A stretch of 64,000 nt of DNA from JAKPRU01 sp029568995 (GCA_035430965.1 DAOMHQ010000002.1:1-64000), one strand, 5' to 3'; shown: positions 33,418-43,880, numbered from the stretch's first letter. Numbers and translations: made by a program. Notes: generated by a model not told the origin, from the letters alone.

Positions 33418-35671
33418 GTGGGTGAATTGGCAATTACCGAAAACGGCGATTTGGTTCAGACCAATGGGCACGAAGGCGCGTCCGCCGTGGGGATTGTCCC
33501 CGTGGAAAGCGGATTGCAGGTTCCGAGGCGATGGACTTCGCCCGGGCGGAATCCTTTCGATCAAGTCAAGTGGGAAACCCGCAAAGCCACCATTACGAAT
33601 GAAAAAGGCGAGGTGGTATTCGAACAGGAGAATGTCGAGGTCCCCTCTTTCTGGTCGCAGATGGCCACGAATGTGGTGGTCTCGAAGTACTTTCGCGGCA
33701 AGGTCGGCACGCCAGGCAGGGAAAAGAGTATCCGGGAGCTGATCGGCCGAGTCGTGCGGACTCTGCACGAGTGGGGCACGAAACAGGGCTATTTTGCCAC
33801 GGAAGAGGATGGGCAAGCCTTTGCGGATGAACTGACCGCTCTCCTGCTGACTCAGAAAGCCTCGTTCAACAGCCCGGTCTGGTTCAACCTGGGGGTGGAA
33901 GAGCATCCGCAGTGTTCGGCGTGTTTCATCAATTCCATTCAAGACACCATGGAATCGATTCTGAACCTGGCGAAGATCGAGGGGATGTTATTCAAATACG
34001 GTTCCGGCACGGGGACGAACTTTTCAACCTTGCGTTCCTCCAAGGAGCACGTAACCGGGGGTGGAACGGCCTCCGGGCCGGTCTCATTTATGAAGGGATA
34101 CGACGCGTTTGCGGGAGTCATCAAGTCCGGCGGCAAAACCCGTCGCGCCGCCAAGATGGTTATTCTGAATATTGACCATCCGGATATTGTCGAATTTATC
34201 AACTGCAAGGTCACCGAAGAGAAGAAGGCGTGGGCGTTGATCGAACAGGGATACGATGGATCTTTCAATGGGGAAGCCTATTCCTCGGTGTTTTTCCAGA
34301 ACTCCAATAACAGTGTCCGGGTGACCGATGAGTTCATGGTCGCTGTCGAGAAAGACCTGCCATGGAACACCCGCGCGGTGGTCACCGGCGAGATCATGGA
34401 TACTTTTCGCGCGCAGGACTTGATGCGCATGATCTCCGAGGGAACGCATGTGTGCGGCGATCCGGGGATGCAGTTCCATTCGACGGTGAACAAGTGGCAT
34501 ACCTGCCCGGTAACCGGCCCCATCAATGCCTCGAATCCCTGTTCGGAATTCATGTTCCTGGACAACTCCGCCTGTAACCTGGCCTCGCTGAATTTGCTGG
34601 GGTTTCAGCGTTCGGATGGGCAGTTTGATGTGGACGGATTCCGCCATGCGGTGAACATTGTCCTTCTGGCGCAGGANNNNNNNNNNNNNNNNNNNNNNNN
34701 NNNNNNNNNNNNNNNNNNNNNNNNNNNNNNNNNNNNNNNNNNNNNNNNNNNNNNNNNNNNNNNNNNNNNNNNNNNNAGAGGAACATCTGCCGGTATTCGA
34801 TTGCGCATTCAGGCCTGCGAACGGGGAGCGGTCCATTGATTACATGGGACATCTCCGCATGATGAGCGCGGTGCAACCGTTTCTGTCCGGGGCGATTTCC
34901 AAGACGGTGAACATGCCGAATGAAGCCACCGTTGAGGATATCATGAAGACTTACATGGAAGGCTGGAAACTCGGATTGAAGGCCGTTGCGATTTATCGCG
35001 ACGGCTGCAAACGTACACAGCCGCTCAATACCAGCCTGGCGGGCAGAAAAGACAAGACAGGCTTGCCCTCAGCCCAGCCCTACCGGAGACGGTTACCGGA
35101 TACCCGCAAAGCCATTACTCACAAATTCAGCGTAGGCGGGCATGAGGGCTATCTTACGGTCGGCATGTATGAGGATGGGAAACCCGGCGAGATTTTCCTG
35201 ACCATGTCGAAAGAGGGAAGTGTCGTTTCGGGCCTGGTGGATTGCTTTGCGACAGCGATTTCTATGACTCTGCAGTATGGGGTCCCGCTTCCGGTGCTGG
35301 TACAGAAATTCAGTCACATGCGCTTTGAGCCGTCCGGATGGACCAGCAATCCGAGGATTCGGGTAGCCAAGTCCATCATCGACTATATTTTCCGCTGGCT
35401 TGCTTCCGAGTTTCTTGCCCCCGAAGAATGCGAACGAATCGGGATTCTGAGCGAGGACAAGAACGGCGCCGGGAAGACGGACGATGAAGAGAACGGTTTT
35501 GCTTCTTCTTCTGCCGATGGGGTCGCATTGGCCTCTACCATTTCGTCGGAAAATGTAACGTTCCAGACGCAGGAGGACGCTCCGCCGTGCGCGGAGTGCG
35601 GCGCAATTATGGTGCGCAGCGGGACCTGCTACAAATGCCTCAATTGCGGCGCGACCAGCGGGTGTTCGTGA
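33418..35671 (+). CDS. nrdJ: Class II (B12-dependent) ribonucleoside-diphosphate reductase, split by an assembly gap
   Basis: GTG 33418 starts the gene after GGAGAGAG; the N-terminal part reads to 34676, the C-terminal part in another frame from 34777 to the stop at 35671. N-terminal: SFNSPVWFNLGVEEHPQCSACFIN, LFKYGSGTGTNFSTLRSS and NPCSEFMFLDNSACNLASLNL. C-terminal: KTVNMPNEATVEDI, AIYRDGCKRTQPLN and a zinc ribbon (CAECGAIMVRSGTCYKCLNCG). This is the NrdJ family using adenosylcobalamin. From usual NrdJ sequence, roughly 200-250 residues are missing between the two parts, so the 100-N gap stands for about 0.6-0.75 kb. The frame change is due to the gap, not a mutation. Confidence 0.95.
34677..34776. 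other. Assembly gap, 100 N, inside nrdJ
   Basis: One hundred N bases; the true length is unknown. The two halves of nrdJ on either side show about 200-250 residues are absent. Confidence 0.98.
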
Positions 35672-35697
35672 GAAGAATATGGGGCGGGCACAGAATT

Positions 35698-35764
35698 GGG
35701 CAGGCACGGGGGCCTGCCCCTACGGTAATCAAGATTCGTCGGGGCAATTCATTGTGGTTGCCCC
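35698..35764. repeat. Two adjacent palindromes of the GTAGGGGC family between nrdJ and the methyltransferase
   Basis: GGGCAGGC/GCCTGCCC (35698-35723, followed by CTAC) and GGGGCAA/TTGCCCC (35741-35764) follow each other. They lie between convergent genes and may end both messages. The first is related to the palindromes at 23225 and 26438. Confidence 0.65.
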
Positions 35765-35770
35765 TCTTGC

Positions 35771-36520
35771 TTAATATTTTCTACACACGAATAGCGGGCA
35801 ACCATCGCCGGATGCAAGAACGCTTTCCCGAACCTCGAATCCGGTCCTTTCAAGAAGATCGCGCCAGACCTCTTTCCCGAAAAGCCCGCTCAGGTGCCGG
35901 TCGGTTTCGATTCTGAGTTTCTTCCCTTCTCGGATCAGGTAGACGAAAGTCATTTCGTATACGGAATCGGAAGGATCGGCATCGAACAGATTCTCCAGGA
36001 AAATGACTTCAGTGTTCCCCCGTGAGTAATTCGCGCAGAAGGTTCGATTCTGTTCAAATGTTTCGATTGTCTGTTCCACGAGCAGGATAAGGACGCCGTC
36101 AGCCTTAAGATGCCCATAAGCCGTTCGCATTACGGAATGGAGGTCGTCTTGTGTCAGCATATAGTTGATCGAGTCACCGATCAGGACGGCATCAAACGTT
36201 CTCGTGAGACGAAGGGTCCGCATGTCTCCGGGCATATAATCGACTTCGGGATTGAGGTGTTTCGCCAGGGAAAGCATTTCAATGCTGATGTCTACGCCGG
36301 TAATCTGAAAATAGTTCTTGAGTGTATGGTCCGTATGACCGCCGCCGCAGCCGAAATGCAGCAGTGTCTTGGGCGGATTGGATGTGGCCTCGCAGAATAG
36401 TCGGCGCAGTTCCTCCGCCTCTTTGATATAGGCTTCCGGTGGACTGATGATCGGCCAGAGCCAGGCGAGATCCCCATACAGGCGTCGTTGGTCTTTCAAT
36501 CCGGATTCGGCCGAACACAT
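35771..36520 (-). CDS. Class I SAM-dependent methyltransferase
   Basis: The 249-residue protein starts at ATG 36520. Motif I is LLHFGCGGGHTDHTL, followed by GVDISIEML; motif II/post-II is FDAVLIGDSINYML. This fold uses S-adenosylmethionine. An inserted or C-terminal beta region ends FEVRESVLASGDG. It is only 19 bases downstream of the GT2 gene and in the same direction, so both probably act on the same glycan or lipid. Substrate not known. Confidence 0.82.
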   Translation of the reverse strand: MCSAESGLKDQRRLYGDLAWLWPIISPPEAYIKEAEELRRLFCEATSNPPKTLLHFGCGGGHTDHTLKNYFQITGVDISIEMLSLAKHLNPEVDYMPGDMRTLRLTRTFDAVLIGDSINYMLTQDDLHSVMRTAYGHLKADGVLILLVEQTIETFEQNRTFCANYSRGNTEVIFLENLFDADPSDSVYEMTFVYLIREGKKLRIETDRHLSGLFGKEVWRDLLERTGFEVRESVLASGDGCPLFVCRKY

Positions 36521-36539
36521 CGTTCATATACTCCGATGG

Positions 36540-37265
36540 CTATTTCCGCAGCCCCTCTTGTCGCAGGCGGCGACGGAACTCCAGAAGTGCAAGGAAATAA
36601 TTCCAGCTGTCGCGTAAAGGTTTCACCGTGGATTTGCAGTCCCAACGTCGGATAAATGTACAGGGGATCTCCCGGATCACAAGCCCGGAATGGTAGGCGA
36701 GGGCCATGACCTCCGTATCCCAGAACCACTGCTTGTTTCTGCACCGCTGCAGGATGGGAAGAATGGCCTCCCGACGAAAGAACTTGTAGCCCGCCTCGGT
36801 ATCTTTCAATGGAAGGCTGAGAAGACGGCGAACGAGCCGACGATACCCGACGCTGAGAACGTCCCGCAAAATATCGTCGAAACAGAGCTGAACCTTGTAG
36901 ATGCGGTAAGCGGAAGCGACGTCCGCACCGTCCTCCAGTGCGTTCAACATGCTGGGGATGTACCGGGCGTGGACCTCCAGGTCGATATCCAGGAATCCGA
37001 CGTATTTTCCCGTGGCCGCATGGAACCCGTCCATGACCGTTCCGCCACGCCCGAAATTTGTCCCGTGGAGAATCGAGCGCCTCCGAGGATCGCTGTCACA
37101 AAGAGCGGCGATGATCTCCCGTGTCCGGTCCCGGCTGCAATCGTCGACGAAAATCAGTTCGTAGTCACAGTGGATCTGCTTGAGGACGCGGTCGATCTCG
37201 GCAACGCTGGCTTCCAGAACGCGCTCCTCGTTGTAGCAGGCGATGACCACGGAGAGATCCGGCAT
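36540..37265 (-). CDS. GT2 family glycosyltransferase (DPM1-like, soluble)
   Basis: The 241-residue reading begins at ATG 37265 with MPDLSVVIACYNEE; AGGAG is 11 bases upstream. FVDDCSRDRTREI, the DxD in FLDIDLEVH, and a Lys/Gly-rich NFGRGGTVMDGF segment are present, as in dolichyl- or polyprenyl-phosphate mannosyl/glucosyltransferases. No membrane segments, unlike the enzyme at 23283. A longer reading upstream has no family likeness. In operon with the methyltransferase. Confidence 0.85.
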   Translation of the reverse strand: MPDLSVVIACYNEERVLEASVAEIDRVLKQIHCDYELIFVDDCSRDRTREIIAALCDSDPRRRSILHGTNFGRGGTVMDGFHAATGKYVGFLDIDLEVHARYIPSMLNALEDGADVASAYRIYKVQLCFDDILRDVLSVGYRRLVRRLLSLPLKDTEAGYKFFRREAILPILQRCRNKQWFWDTEVMALAYHSGLVIREIPCTFIRRWDCKSTVKPLRDSWNYFLALLEFRRRLRQEGLRK

Positions 37266-37428
37266 GGGGATTCGCGCTCCTATCCAAAGCAGGTTTTCGA
37301 GAGTTTGACACAGGACGTGGAAACAGGCCAGTGTCCGGTGGACATTGCGGGAAAATCGGCCTACATTTCTGACTTGCCCGGATCGGGCCGATTTGCAGAC
37401 AATCCCAATACCCAGGGAGATCGCACGC

Positions 37429-39972
37429 ATGAACAGAATACTCGTCTTCTTTGCAGTTGTGTTTCTTGTCTCATTCCAGGTCGGCGGACAGCCCACTTTG
37501 GATTTGAGCGGCGATTGGCGGTTCATGCCGGACCCGGAGAATGTCGGAGTCGACAAGGGATGGTTCGCCCCCGACTTCAGTGACGAGCAGTGGAAAATCC
37601 TGCAGGGCGGAACGCGGTGGGAAGAGCAGGGATTTACCGACCTGGACGGGTATGCCTGGTATCGGAAATGGATTTCCGTGCCCTCGGAGTGGACCGGCAA
37701 GCAGATTTGGCTGGTGCTGGGCGCTGTGAATGACAACTATGTTCTGTACTGTAACGGGCGGAAAGTAAATACGTTTGGAGATGAGACCGACCGAAGTATC
37801 GCCGAGATTGCGACGGCCGCGGACCTGACGTCATTCGTGAAATGCGGCGAGCGGAACATGATTGCGATCCGCGTGTTTGACTGGGGCGGCAACGGCGGTT
37901 TGTGGCGCAAGCCGGTCCTGCTGACAACCGATCCGGGTGAGCTCGCGGCGTTGAAATTGTGGAATTGCCTTGTGATCTATGATGAGCGCAAGATCGAGGT
38001 CGAGTCCAGCCTTCATTACCTCGGAAACGAACTGCCCGAAGGGACAATTCGTTTTGACCTGTATGGGCAGGATGGCTCACAACCGGTTTCCAGCAAGGAA
38101 GTCGGGTTTCGCGTGGGGGAGCAGTGCGAGAAGGCGGTGTTCGACCTTGCTAAGGCGAAATCCGGCGAGCGGTACCAATTGAAAGGGACCTTCCTCGATC
38201 AAAAGGGCACTTCATTGGTGACGACTACCGTGGATGTGGAATGGCCTCAAGCGCCTTCCTGGCCGGATCGCTATGGCAAGTTGAAGATCCTGAACAACTT
38301 TGTCACGGAACTATCGAGCCGGGTTCTTCCCGATCAAGGGAATGTGGAATGTTCATTCTCCAATCCTCGTGAAGGATGGGTGTTCTTCTCGATCTCATCC
38401 GGGGAAAATGAGAAGCAACCGCCGATACTTCACCTGAACGATTCCGCCGAACCGCTGGTAATGCGCAGTGAACCGGAGACCAACGCACTGGAGGCCATGC
38501 AATTTCTACCCGAAGGCGCGCATCGGCTACTTGTCAAGAACATCAAGAGACAACGCCTTGTCATTCGCGCCGTGCCGGAGATGATATACGGCTATCATCC
38601 TTCCGGCCCGCATATTACCGCCTATGGCACGTACGACTGGTCCTACCTGGAACGGTATGTCCTTTCGAATGCGAATACAATTGTTACCGGCGGCGTGTCG
38701 GACCAACCGGAGTTTGATCAGTGGGTTCGGGAGGGAAGGAAATGGTTGTGCAATAGCTCCCTGCCGGGTCTCGGTGCTCCAACGGCGCCGACAGCGGATG
38801 ATGTGTATGCAGTCTGGGCGCAGAATGCAGGTGTTGCTCAACCTCATTTCGGCGGCATGATCGTCGATGAATTTCTCAGCGCCGGCGAGAGTTATTACAA
38901 ATCCTGGACAGAGGCATTGCGGCGCGTACACGCGAACGAATCCTTTAAAGGGAAACGATTCTACGCTTACTGCGGGAATATTTTCCAGAATCCGGGAGAT
39001 CCGTCGATTCCGTTCGGCCAGGCGATTCTGGAGTACGGGGACCGGTTTGCCCTGGAGGCCTATTTACAGGAACAACCGACGGAGTCTGCTGCACGGAACT
39101 ATCTGCTGAAACAGCTACAACAGGAGCACAAGATTGCCTCAAAGGTGATACCCCGCTGGGGCGAGCATCTTGTTATGTGCCTCGGCTACCTGTCCGCACC
39201 GCCGGAAACGCTGAACATCAACCCAGCGGTTGATTACAAAGTCTTCATGGATATGCAGTTTTATCTTTTGGCTACCGATCCGACATTCTGGCGTCTCTTC
39301 GGGATTTATGAATACATGTCGAGTTACGCGGATGAGGAAGATATCCGCTGGGCGTCACAATTGTTTCGTCATTATTGCATTGAAGGGAAACGCACCCGGT
39401 ATTCCCGCGATCCGTATGCGCTTGATCACATTGTCAATCCGGACTTTGAAGAAGGCAAGGATGGATGGACTGTCGAACCGGCGGAGGATAACGCGATTGG
39501 AATGGAGTTCTTCCGCGAGTTCAGTTACCTGGAAGGACGTTATCCAAAGACCCCGAAAGGCGACCGGCTATTACGGATGCGTCGGTCAGTTACACGACCG
39601 AATCGCATCAGTCAGGATGTGAAGAACCTGGAGTCGGGACGTCTCTATTCGCTGAAGTTCTTCTCTGCCGATCTAAAGAACCTCCACCAGAAACAGGAAA
39701 TGACCGTTTCGGTAGACTTGGGAGACGTGCAATTGATTGACAAGTATTGCTTTCAACAGGTGTTCCCGAGCTGCTATTCGCATGAGGTGGGAGAGTATAC
39801 AAAGGACAATCCGGCCTATATCAATTTCCATCGAATCGTCTTTCGTCCGAAACAGGCAACGACGAAGCTGACGATTTCCGATTGGAAGACCAGCGACAAT
39901 CGCGGCGGCGACGTGGGCCAGGAAACCTCGGTGAACTTCATTGAAATACAGCCGTTTCTGGAGCCGAGATGA
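37429..39972 (+). CDS. Secreted protein with GH2-like sugar-binding N-terminal domain, paralog 1
   Basis: The 847-residue protein starts at ATG 37429 with a Sec signal (MNRILVFFAVVFLVSFQVGG). Residues about 22-170 are a jelly-roll like the GH2 N-terminal domain: SGDWRF, YAWYRKWISVP, NGRKVNTFGDETDR. The middle and C-terminal parts (about 300-847) have no recognised family but carry conserved acidic motifs GGMIVDEFL, GDRFALEAYLQEQPTE, DPTFW, SYADEED and LFRHYCIEG, which suggest a TIM-barrel-like enzyme with candidate catalytic Asp/Glu in the VDEF motif (inference). The same motifs occur in the next gene, 40195, so both are paralogs. A C-terminal beta domain follows (NPDFEEGKDGW). Confidence 0.75.
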   Translation: MNRILVFFAVVFLVSFQVGGQPTLDLSGDWRFMPDPENVGVDKGWFAPDFSDEQWKILQGGTRWEEQGFTDLDGYAWYRKWISVPSEWTGKQIWLVLGAVNDNYVLYCNGRKVNTFGDETDRSIAEIATAADLTSFVKCGERNMIAIRVFDWGGNGGLWRKPVLLTTDPGELAALKLWNCLVIYDERKIEVESSLHYLGNELPEGTIRFDLYGQDGSQPVSSKEVGFRVGEQCEKAVFDLAKAKSGERYQLKGTFLDQKGTSLVTTTVDVEWPQAPSWPDRYGKLKILNNFVTELSSRVLPDQGNVECSFSNPREGWVFFSISSGENEKQPPILHLNDSAEPLVMRSEPETNALEAMQFLPEGAHRLLVKNIKRQRLVIRAVPEMIYGYHPSGPHITAYGTYDWSYLERYVLSNANTIVTGGVSDQPEFDQWVREGRKWLCNSSLPGLGAPTAPTADDVYAVWAQNAGVAQPHFGGMIVDEFLSAGESYYKSWTEALRRVHANESFKGKRFYAYCGNIFQNPGDPSIPFGQAILEYGDRFALEAYLQEQPTESAARNYLLKQLQQEHKIASKVIPRWGEHLVMCLGYLSAPPETLNINPAVDYKVFMDMQFYLLATDPTFWRLFGIYEYMSSYADEEDIRWASQLFRHYCIEGKRTRYSRDPYALDHIVNPDFEEGKDGWTVEPAEDNAIGMEFFREFSYLEGRYPKTPKGDRLLRMRRSVTRPNRISQDVKNLESGRLYSLKFFSADLKNLHQKQEMTVSVDLGDVQLIDKYCFQQVFPSCYSHEVGEYTKDNPAYINFHRIVFRPKQATTKLTISDWKTSDNRGGDVGQETSVNFIEIQPFLEPR

Positions 39973-40042
39973 TTTTCAGAGAACAGGAGGAATCTTCTGA
40001 AATCCATCATAGAGTTGTGCAGCCGAATAGTGTTTACAATAT

Positions 40043-40146
40043 CGTCATCGCGAGCGAAGCGTGGCAATCTCGCCGCCGTGGTATCCGAGACTGAGATCGC
40101 CACGTCGCAGCCCTTCGCAGACTCCGGGCTGCTTCTCGCGATGACG
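40043..40146. repeat. MITE/REP-like palindromic element between the two paralogs
   Basis: The ends CGTCATCGCGAG (40043-40054) and CTCGCGATGACG (40135-40146) are perfect 12-base inverted repeats. Inside, GTGGCAATCTC and GAGATCGCCAC match at 10 of 11 bases when one is complemented, and GCAGCCC/GGGCTGC forms another 7-base stem. Confidence 0.8.
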
Positions 40147-40194
40147 TGACTCTGTATAGGGAATTCAGTTACAGAACAATAGGAGAAAGCACCA

Positions 40195-42741
40195 ATGAGA
40201 ATCACAGCGACGGTATTGGGAATGGTTCTATTTGCATTTGTGAGCGTTGCGCTGGGTCAGGGAACGATTGACATAGCGCCACAGTGGGCTTTTTGCCCGG
40301 ATGGGAAGAACGTGGGAATTTCGGAAGGTTGGCAGACCTCCACGTATGACGATTCCGCGTGGGCGAAGATTGACGCGGGCAGGCAGTGGGAGGCGTTGGG
40401 ATACCCGGACCTGGACGGCTATGCCTGGTATCGAAAATGGGTCGATGTCCCAAAAGAGTGGGATGGCAAACCGACATGGCTACTCTTGGCAGGTGTGAAC
40501 AATACGTATGTACTATTTTGTAATGGCGAGCACGTCAATTCGTTCGGCGAGCCGGCAGGTCGCGGTATCGCCGTGGAGCCGACCGCAGCGGAGTTGACAT
40601 CATATCTCCGTTACGGCGAGCGGAATCTCATAGCGATCCAGGTCTTTGATCGGGGGGACACGGGTGGTGTCTGGCTGAAGCCGTGTGTGCTGACGACGGA
40701 ATTGGAGAAATTGAATGCCGTTCGCGTATTGTCGCCGTATGTGCTTTATGAGGAAAAGGATATCGTGATGCAGGTTGACCTGCTTGGCCTTGGGAATGAA
40801 CGCCCGGAAGGGAAACTTATACTGCATCTCTTCAAAAAAGGCTCTGATACGGCTATCGCCGAGCAGGAATTACCTTTGAAAGGCGGCGCTATGCTGGACA
40901 CTGCGACGTTCCATCTGCCGAATGTCCAGGACGGGACGCGCTACAGGATCGGGACGACAGTAATGACCGGCGAGGGGAAAGTCTATTTCCAATCTTCTGT
41001 GGATGTGCAGTGGCCGGTGCGACCGGTGTGGCCGGATGAAGGTGGAGATCTGACGGTTCGCAATAATTTTGTGACGGATCTTCTTGTTAGCCATATTTCT
41101 TCAGTGTCTTCCATGCAATCCACATTCTTCAATCCTCGTGAGGGATGGGTATTATTTTCGGTTGTGGAATCTGCCCAGAGAGGGGAAGTAATGCCATCTC
41201 TCTATGCGGATGGGGAATCGGAACCGCTGATATTGCGGTCCGAGCCGAGTACCGGGGCATTGGAGGCGATGCGATATCTGAGCAAAGGGGAGCATCGATT
41301 ACGGATTGTAAACTGCGCAGGACAGAATCTGATCGTCCGTGCTGTTCCTGAATTATTTTATGGCTATCATCCTTCCGGTCCGCAAATCCCGGCTTTTGGC
41401 ACGTACGATTGGGCGTATCTGAAACGAAACGTGTTGTCCCATGTCAACACGATCGTCACCAGCGGAGGGGTCGCCCCGGAGGAGTTCGAGGAATGGCGTC
41501 GGGAAGGTCGGAAATGGATTGTCGGTGCCGGACTGCCGGGAATGCAGAGCAATGAGGCCCCCGCACCGGAGGATGTTTACAAATCCTGGTCGCAGAATCT
41601 GGGAGTGACCGATCCCCTGTATGGCGGGATCGTTGTAGATGAGTTCCTTCTGAATAGTCCGGCGCATTACGAGTCATGGACAAAAGCGGTCAAGCGTCTG
41701 CATGAAGACCCGAATTTCAAGGGTAAAAAGTTCTATGCCTATTGCAGCGACCTTTGCCGCGATGCGCACTTGCCGTCGATCCCGTTCGTTCAGGCATTGA
41801 TCGGTATGGGAGATCGTTTTGCCCTGGAGCGATATCTGCCGGAACAACCCACGGAGCGGGAAGCGCAGTTGTTTTTATTGGAAAAACTTCAGCGCGATCA
41901 TGCAATGTCGTGTGAGCGCGCGCCCGGTTGGGCCGAGCAGCTAGTATTCTGTTTCGGCTATTTCTCAGCCCCGCCGGAAATGCTCAATACGAATCCCGGT
42001 GCGGATTACCGTGTATGGCTGGACATGCAATATCATCTTGTGGCAACCGATCCGACCTTCTGGGGAACGTACGGGATTATGGAATTCGTATCGAGCTACG
42101 CGGATGAAGAAATGATTCGCTGGGCGGCGAAACTGTACCGGCATTATTGCATTGAGGGCAATCGGAATCGGCTAACGGAAGATCCGTATGAGTTGCCGCA
42201 TCTGGTCAATCCGGATTTTGCGAACGGAGACAAGGGATGGGATCTGGAGCCTGCAAAATCGGGCAGCATCACTCCCGGTTACATGGAAGGATACAGCTGG
42301 CTGGAGGGGCGATATCCGCGAACCCGGCAAGGGGACCATTTCCTTCGGATAACACGCGCGGCTTCCGGGCCGAATCGTATCCGTCAAATAGTTAAGAAAT
42401 TGGAGCCGGGCAGACTGTATTCATTTAAGCTGATTTCCACCGATCCGGTGCAACTGGACAAGCAGCAGACTCTCGCGCTGTCCATTCAACTGGGAAACGT
42501 GGAGATCCTGGAGGACAAGACCTTTCAGCATGTTTACCCCAATTGCAGCGCGCATGAATGGGCCCCGTACAACTCGGGGCATCCGGCTTATCTGAATTAT
42601 CATCGGCTGGTGTTTCGCCCGAAACAGGAGACGAGTGAGTTGGTCATCTCGGATTGGGCAAGCCCGACAGATCCCGGCGGGCCGGTAGGCCAGACTATCG
42701 GTATCAATTTCATCGAAATTCAGCCGTATTTAGAGCCGTAA
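40195..42741 (+). CDS. Secreted protein with GH2-like sugar-binding N-terminal domain, paralog 2
   Basis: The 848-residue protein starts at ATG 40195 (GGAGAAAG 5 bases upstream) with a Sec signal (MRITATVLGMVLFAFVSVALG). It aligns over its full length with the product of 37429 at about half of positions by eye. Shared motifs: YAWYRKWVDVP, FYGYHPSGPQIPAFGTYDW, GGIVVDEFLLNSPAHY, GDRFALERYLPEQPTE, ATDPTFWGTYGIMEF and SYADEEMIRW. It lacks any recognised catalytic family. Neighbours and the GH2-like domain support a secreted carbohydrate-active role. No transport gene accompanies it. Confidence 0.75.
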   Translation: MRITATVLGMVLFAFVSVALGQGTIDIAPQWAFCPDGKNVGISEGWQTSTYDDSAWAKIDAGRQWEALGYPDLDGYAWYRKWVDVPKEWDGKPTWLLLAGVNNTYVLFCNGEHVNSFGEPAGRGIAVEPTAAELTSYLRYGERNLIAIQVFDRGDTGGVWLKPCVLTTELEKLNAVRVLSPYVLYEEKDIVMQVDLLGLGNERPEGKLILHLFKKGSDTAIAEQELPLKGGAMLDTATFHLPNVQDGTRYRIGTTVMTGEGKVYFQSSVDVQWPVRPVWPDEGGDLTVRNNFVTDLLVSHISSVSSMQSTFFNPREGWVLFSVVESAQRGEVMPSLYADGESEPLILRSEPSTGALEAMRYLSKGEHRLRIVNCAGQNLIVRAVPELFYGYHPSGPQIPAFGTYDWAYLKRNVLSHVNTIVTSGGVAPEEFEEWRREGRKWIVGAGLPGMQSNEAPAPEDVYKSWSQNLGVTDPLYGGIVVDEFLLNSPAHYESWTKAVKRLHEDPNFKGKKFYAYCSDLCRDAHLPSIPFVQALIGMGDRFALERYLPEQPTEREAQLFLLEKLQRDHAMSCERAPGWAEQLVFCFGYFSAPPEMLNTNPGADYRVWLDMQYHLVATDPTFWGTYGIMEFVSSYADEEMIRWAAKLYRHYCIEGNRNRLTEDPYELPHLVNPDFANGDKGWDLEPAKSGSITPGYMEGYSWLEGRYPRTRQGDHFLRITRAASGPNRIRQIVKKLEPGRLYSFKLISTDPVQLDKQQTLALSIQLGNVEILEDKTFQHVYPNCSAHEWAPYNSGHPAYLNYHRLVFRPKQETSELVISDWASPTDPGGPVGQTIGINFIEIQPYLEP

Positions 42742-42854
42742 CATGAGATACGGAATCGTAACACGCCGGACAAGACATCAAACGGCGGTCTTGCTTGCTT
42801 CCGCTTGCGGAAGTGGGAAAATATCCGAATTCGTATGGATAGGAGGAGACACAC

Positions 42855-43859
42855 ATGACATCGCACAGACAAGATTCGGACATGACACGACGCCGGTTCA
42901 TTCAGACCACCGCATTTGCGGTCGGAGCATCGGCGCTGTCGCCGTTCGCGGCGGAAGAAAAAAGCCGGATTTTTGAGGTCCATCGACCGGGAGTCATCAA
43001 CAAGGAGACGAACCGCCCTGACGCCGCAGGGACACAGGAAATGCTCGACCGTGTGATGCAGGCGTTCACGGGCGAAAAATCGCGGCGAGACCAGTGGGCT
43101 GCCTTTGTGACCCCCAAGGATGTTGTGGGATTGAAAGTGAACGGCCTGGGCGGACCCCAGATGTGCACGAAACACGAGCTGATCCGTTCCGTTATCCAGG
43201 GGCTTCTGGACGTCGGTGTCCCGGAGAACAACATCATTGTCTGGGAGAACAACGAAGGTCACATGAAAGCAATCGGATTGGACATGAATACCGGCAAGAC
43301 CGGTTTTCGGGTCTATCATAGCGGGTCCGATGTGGCGGGCCACGATGAGAAAGAGACGACTTTTCCGGCTGGCTCCACGCACTTATCCAAGATCCTGACC
43401 GAACAGACCACGGTCATGATCAACATGCCCATTCTGAAGGATCACGCGATTGCCGGGTCTACTCTTTCCCTGAAGAATATCTCCCATGGAATCACCGACA
43501 ATCCGGGGAAACACCACGCCAACGGGTGCGATCCGTTCATCGCGGAGATCAATGCGCTGGAAGCGGTTCAGGCCAAGCACCGGCTGATTATCATGGACGC
43601 GCTTCGGGGATGCTTCGATGGCGGACCGGGGTATAAGGGCGATGAGTTCGCCTGTAATTGGGAGTCGATCCTTGTTTCAACCGACCGTGTGGCGATGGAC
43701 ACGCTGTGCACGGAACGAATCGAGGCCCGTCGCAAGGAGAAGGGCCTGCCGACTCTTGCCGAAGCACAACGCCCTGTTCGGTACCTGGCCACGGCGGAGA
43801 AACTGGGACTGGGCAACAACCAGAAAGACAAGATCGAGCACAAGGTGATTTCCGGCTGA
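42855..43859 (+). CDS. Tat-exported DUF362-domain protein
   Basis: The 334-residue protein starts at ATG 42855 after GGAGGAGA. The Tat motif is TRRRFIQTTAF. The DUF362 core carries VVGLKVNGLGGPQM, MINMPILKDHAIAGSTLSLKNISHG and DALRGCFDGGPGYK. DUF362 proteins often bind iron-sulfur clusters in longer forms; here I see no CxxCxxCxxxC ferredoxin motif. Function unknown, periplasmic. Confidence 0.85.
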   Translation: MTSHRQDSDMTRRRFIQTTAFAVGASALSPFAAEEKSRIFEVHRPGVINKETNRPDAAGTQEMLDRVMQAFTGEKSRRDQWAAFVTPKDVVGLKVNGLGGPQMCTKHELIRSVIQGLLDVGVPENNIIVWENNEGHMKAIGLDMNTGKTGFRVYHSGSDVAGHDEKETTFPAGSTHLSKILTEQTTVMINMPILKDHAIAGSTLSLKNISHGITDNPGKHHANGCDPFIAEINALEAVQAKHRLIIMDALRGCFDGGPGYKGDEFACNWESILVSTDRVAMDTLCTERIEARRKEKGLPTLAEAQRPVRYLATAEKLGLGNNQKDKIEHKVISG

Positions 43860-43880
43860 GATCCTGCTTTCGGTCATATC

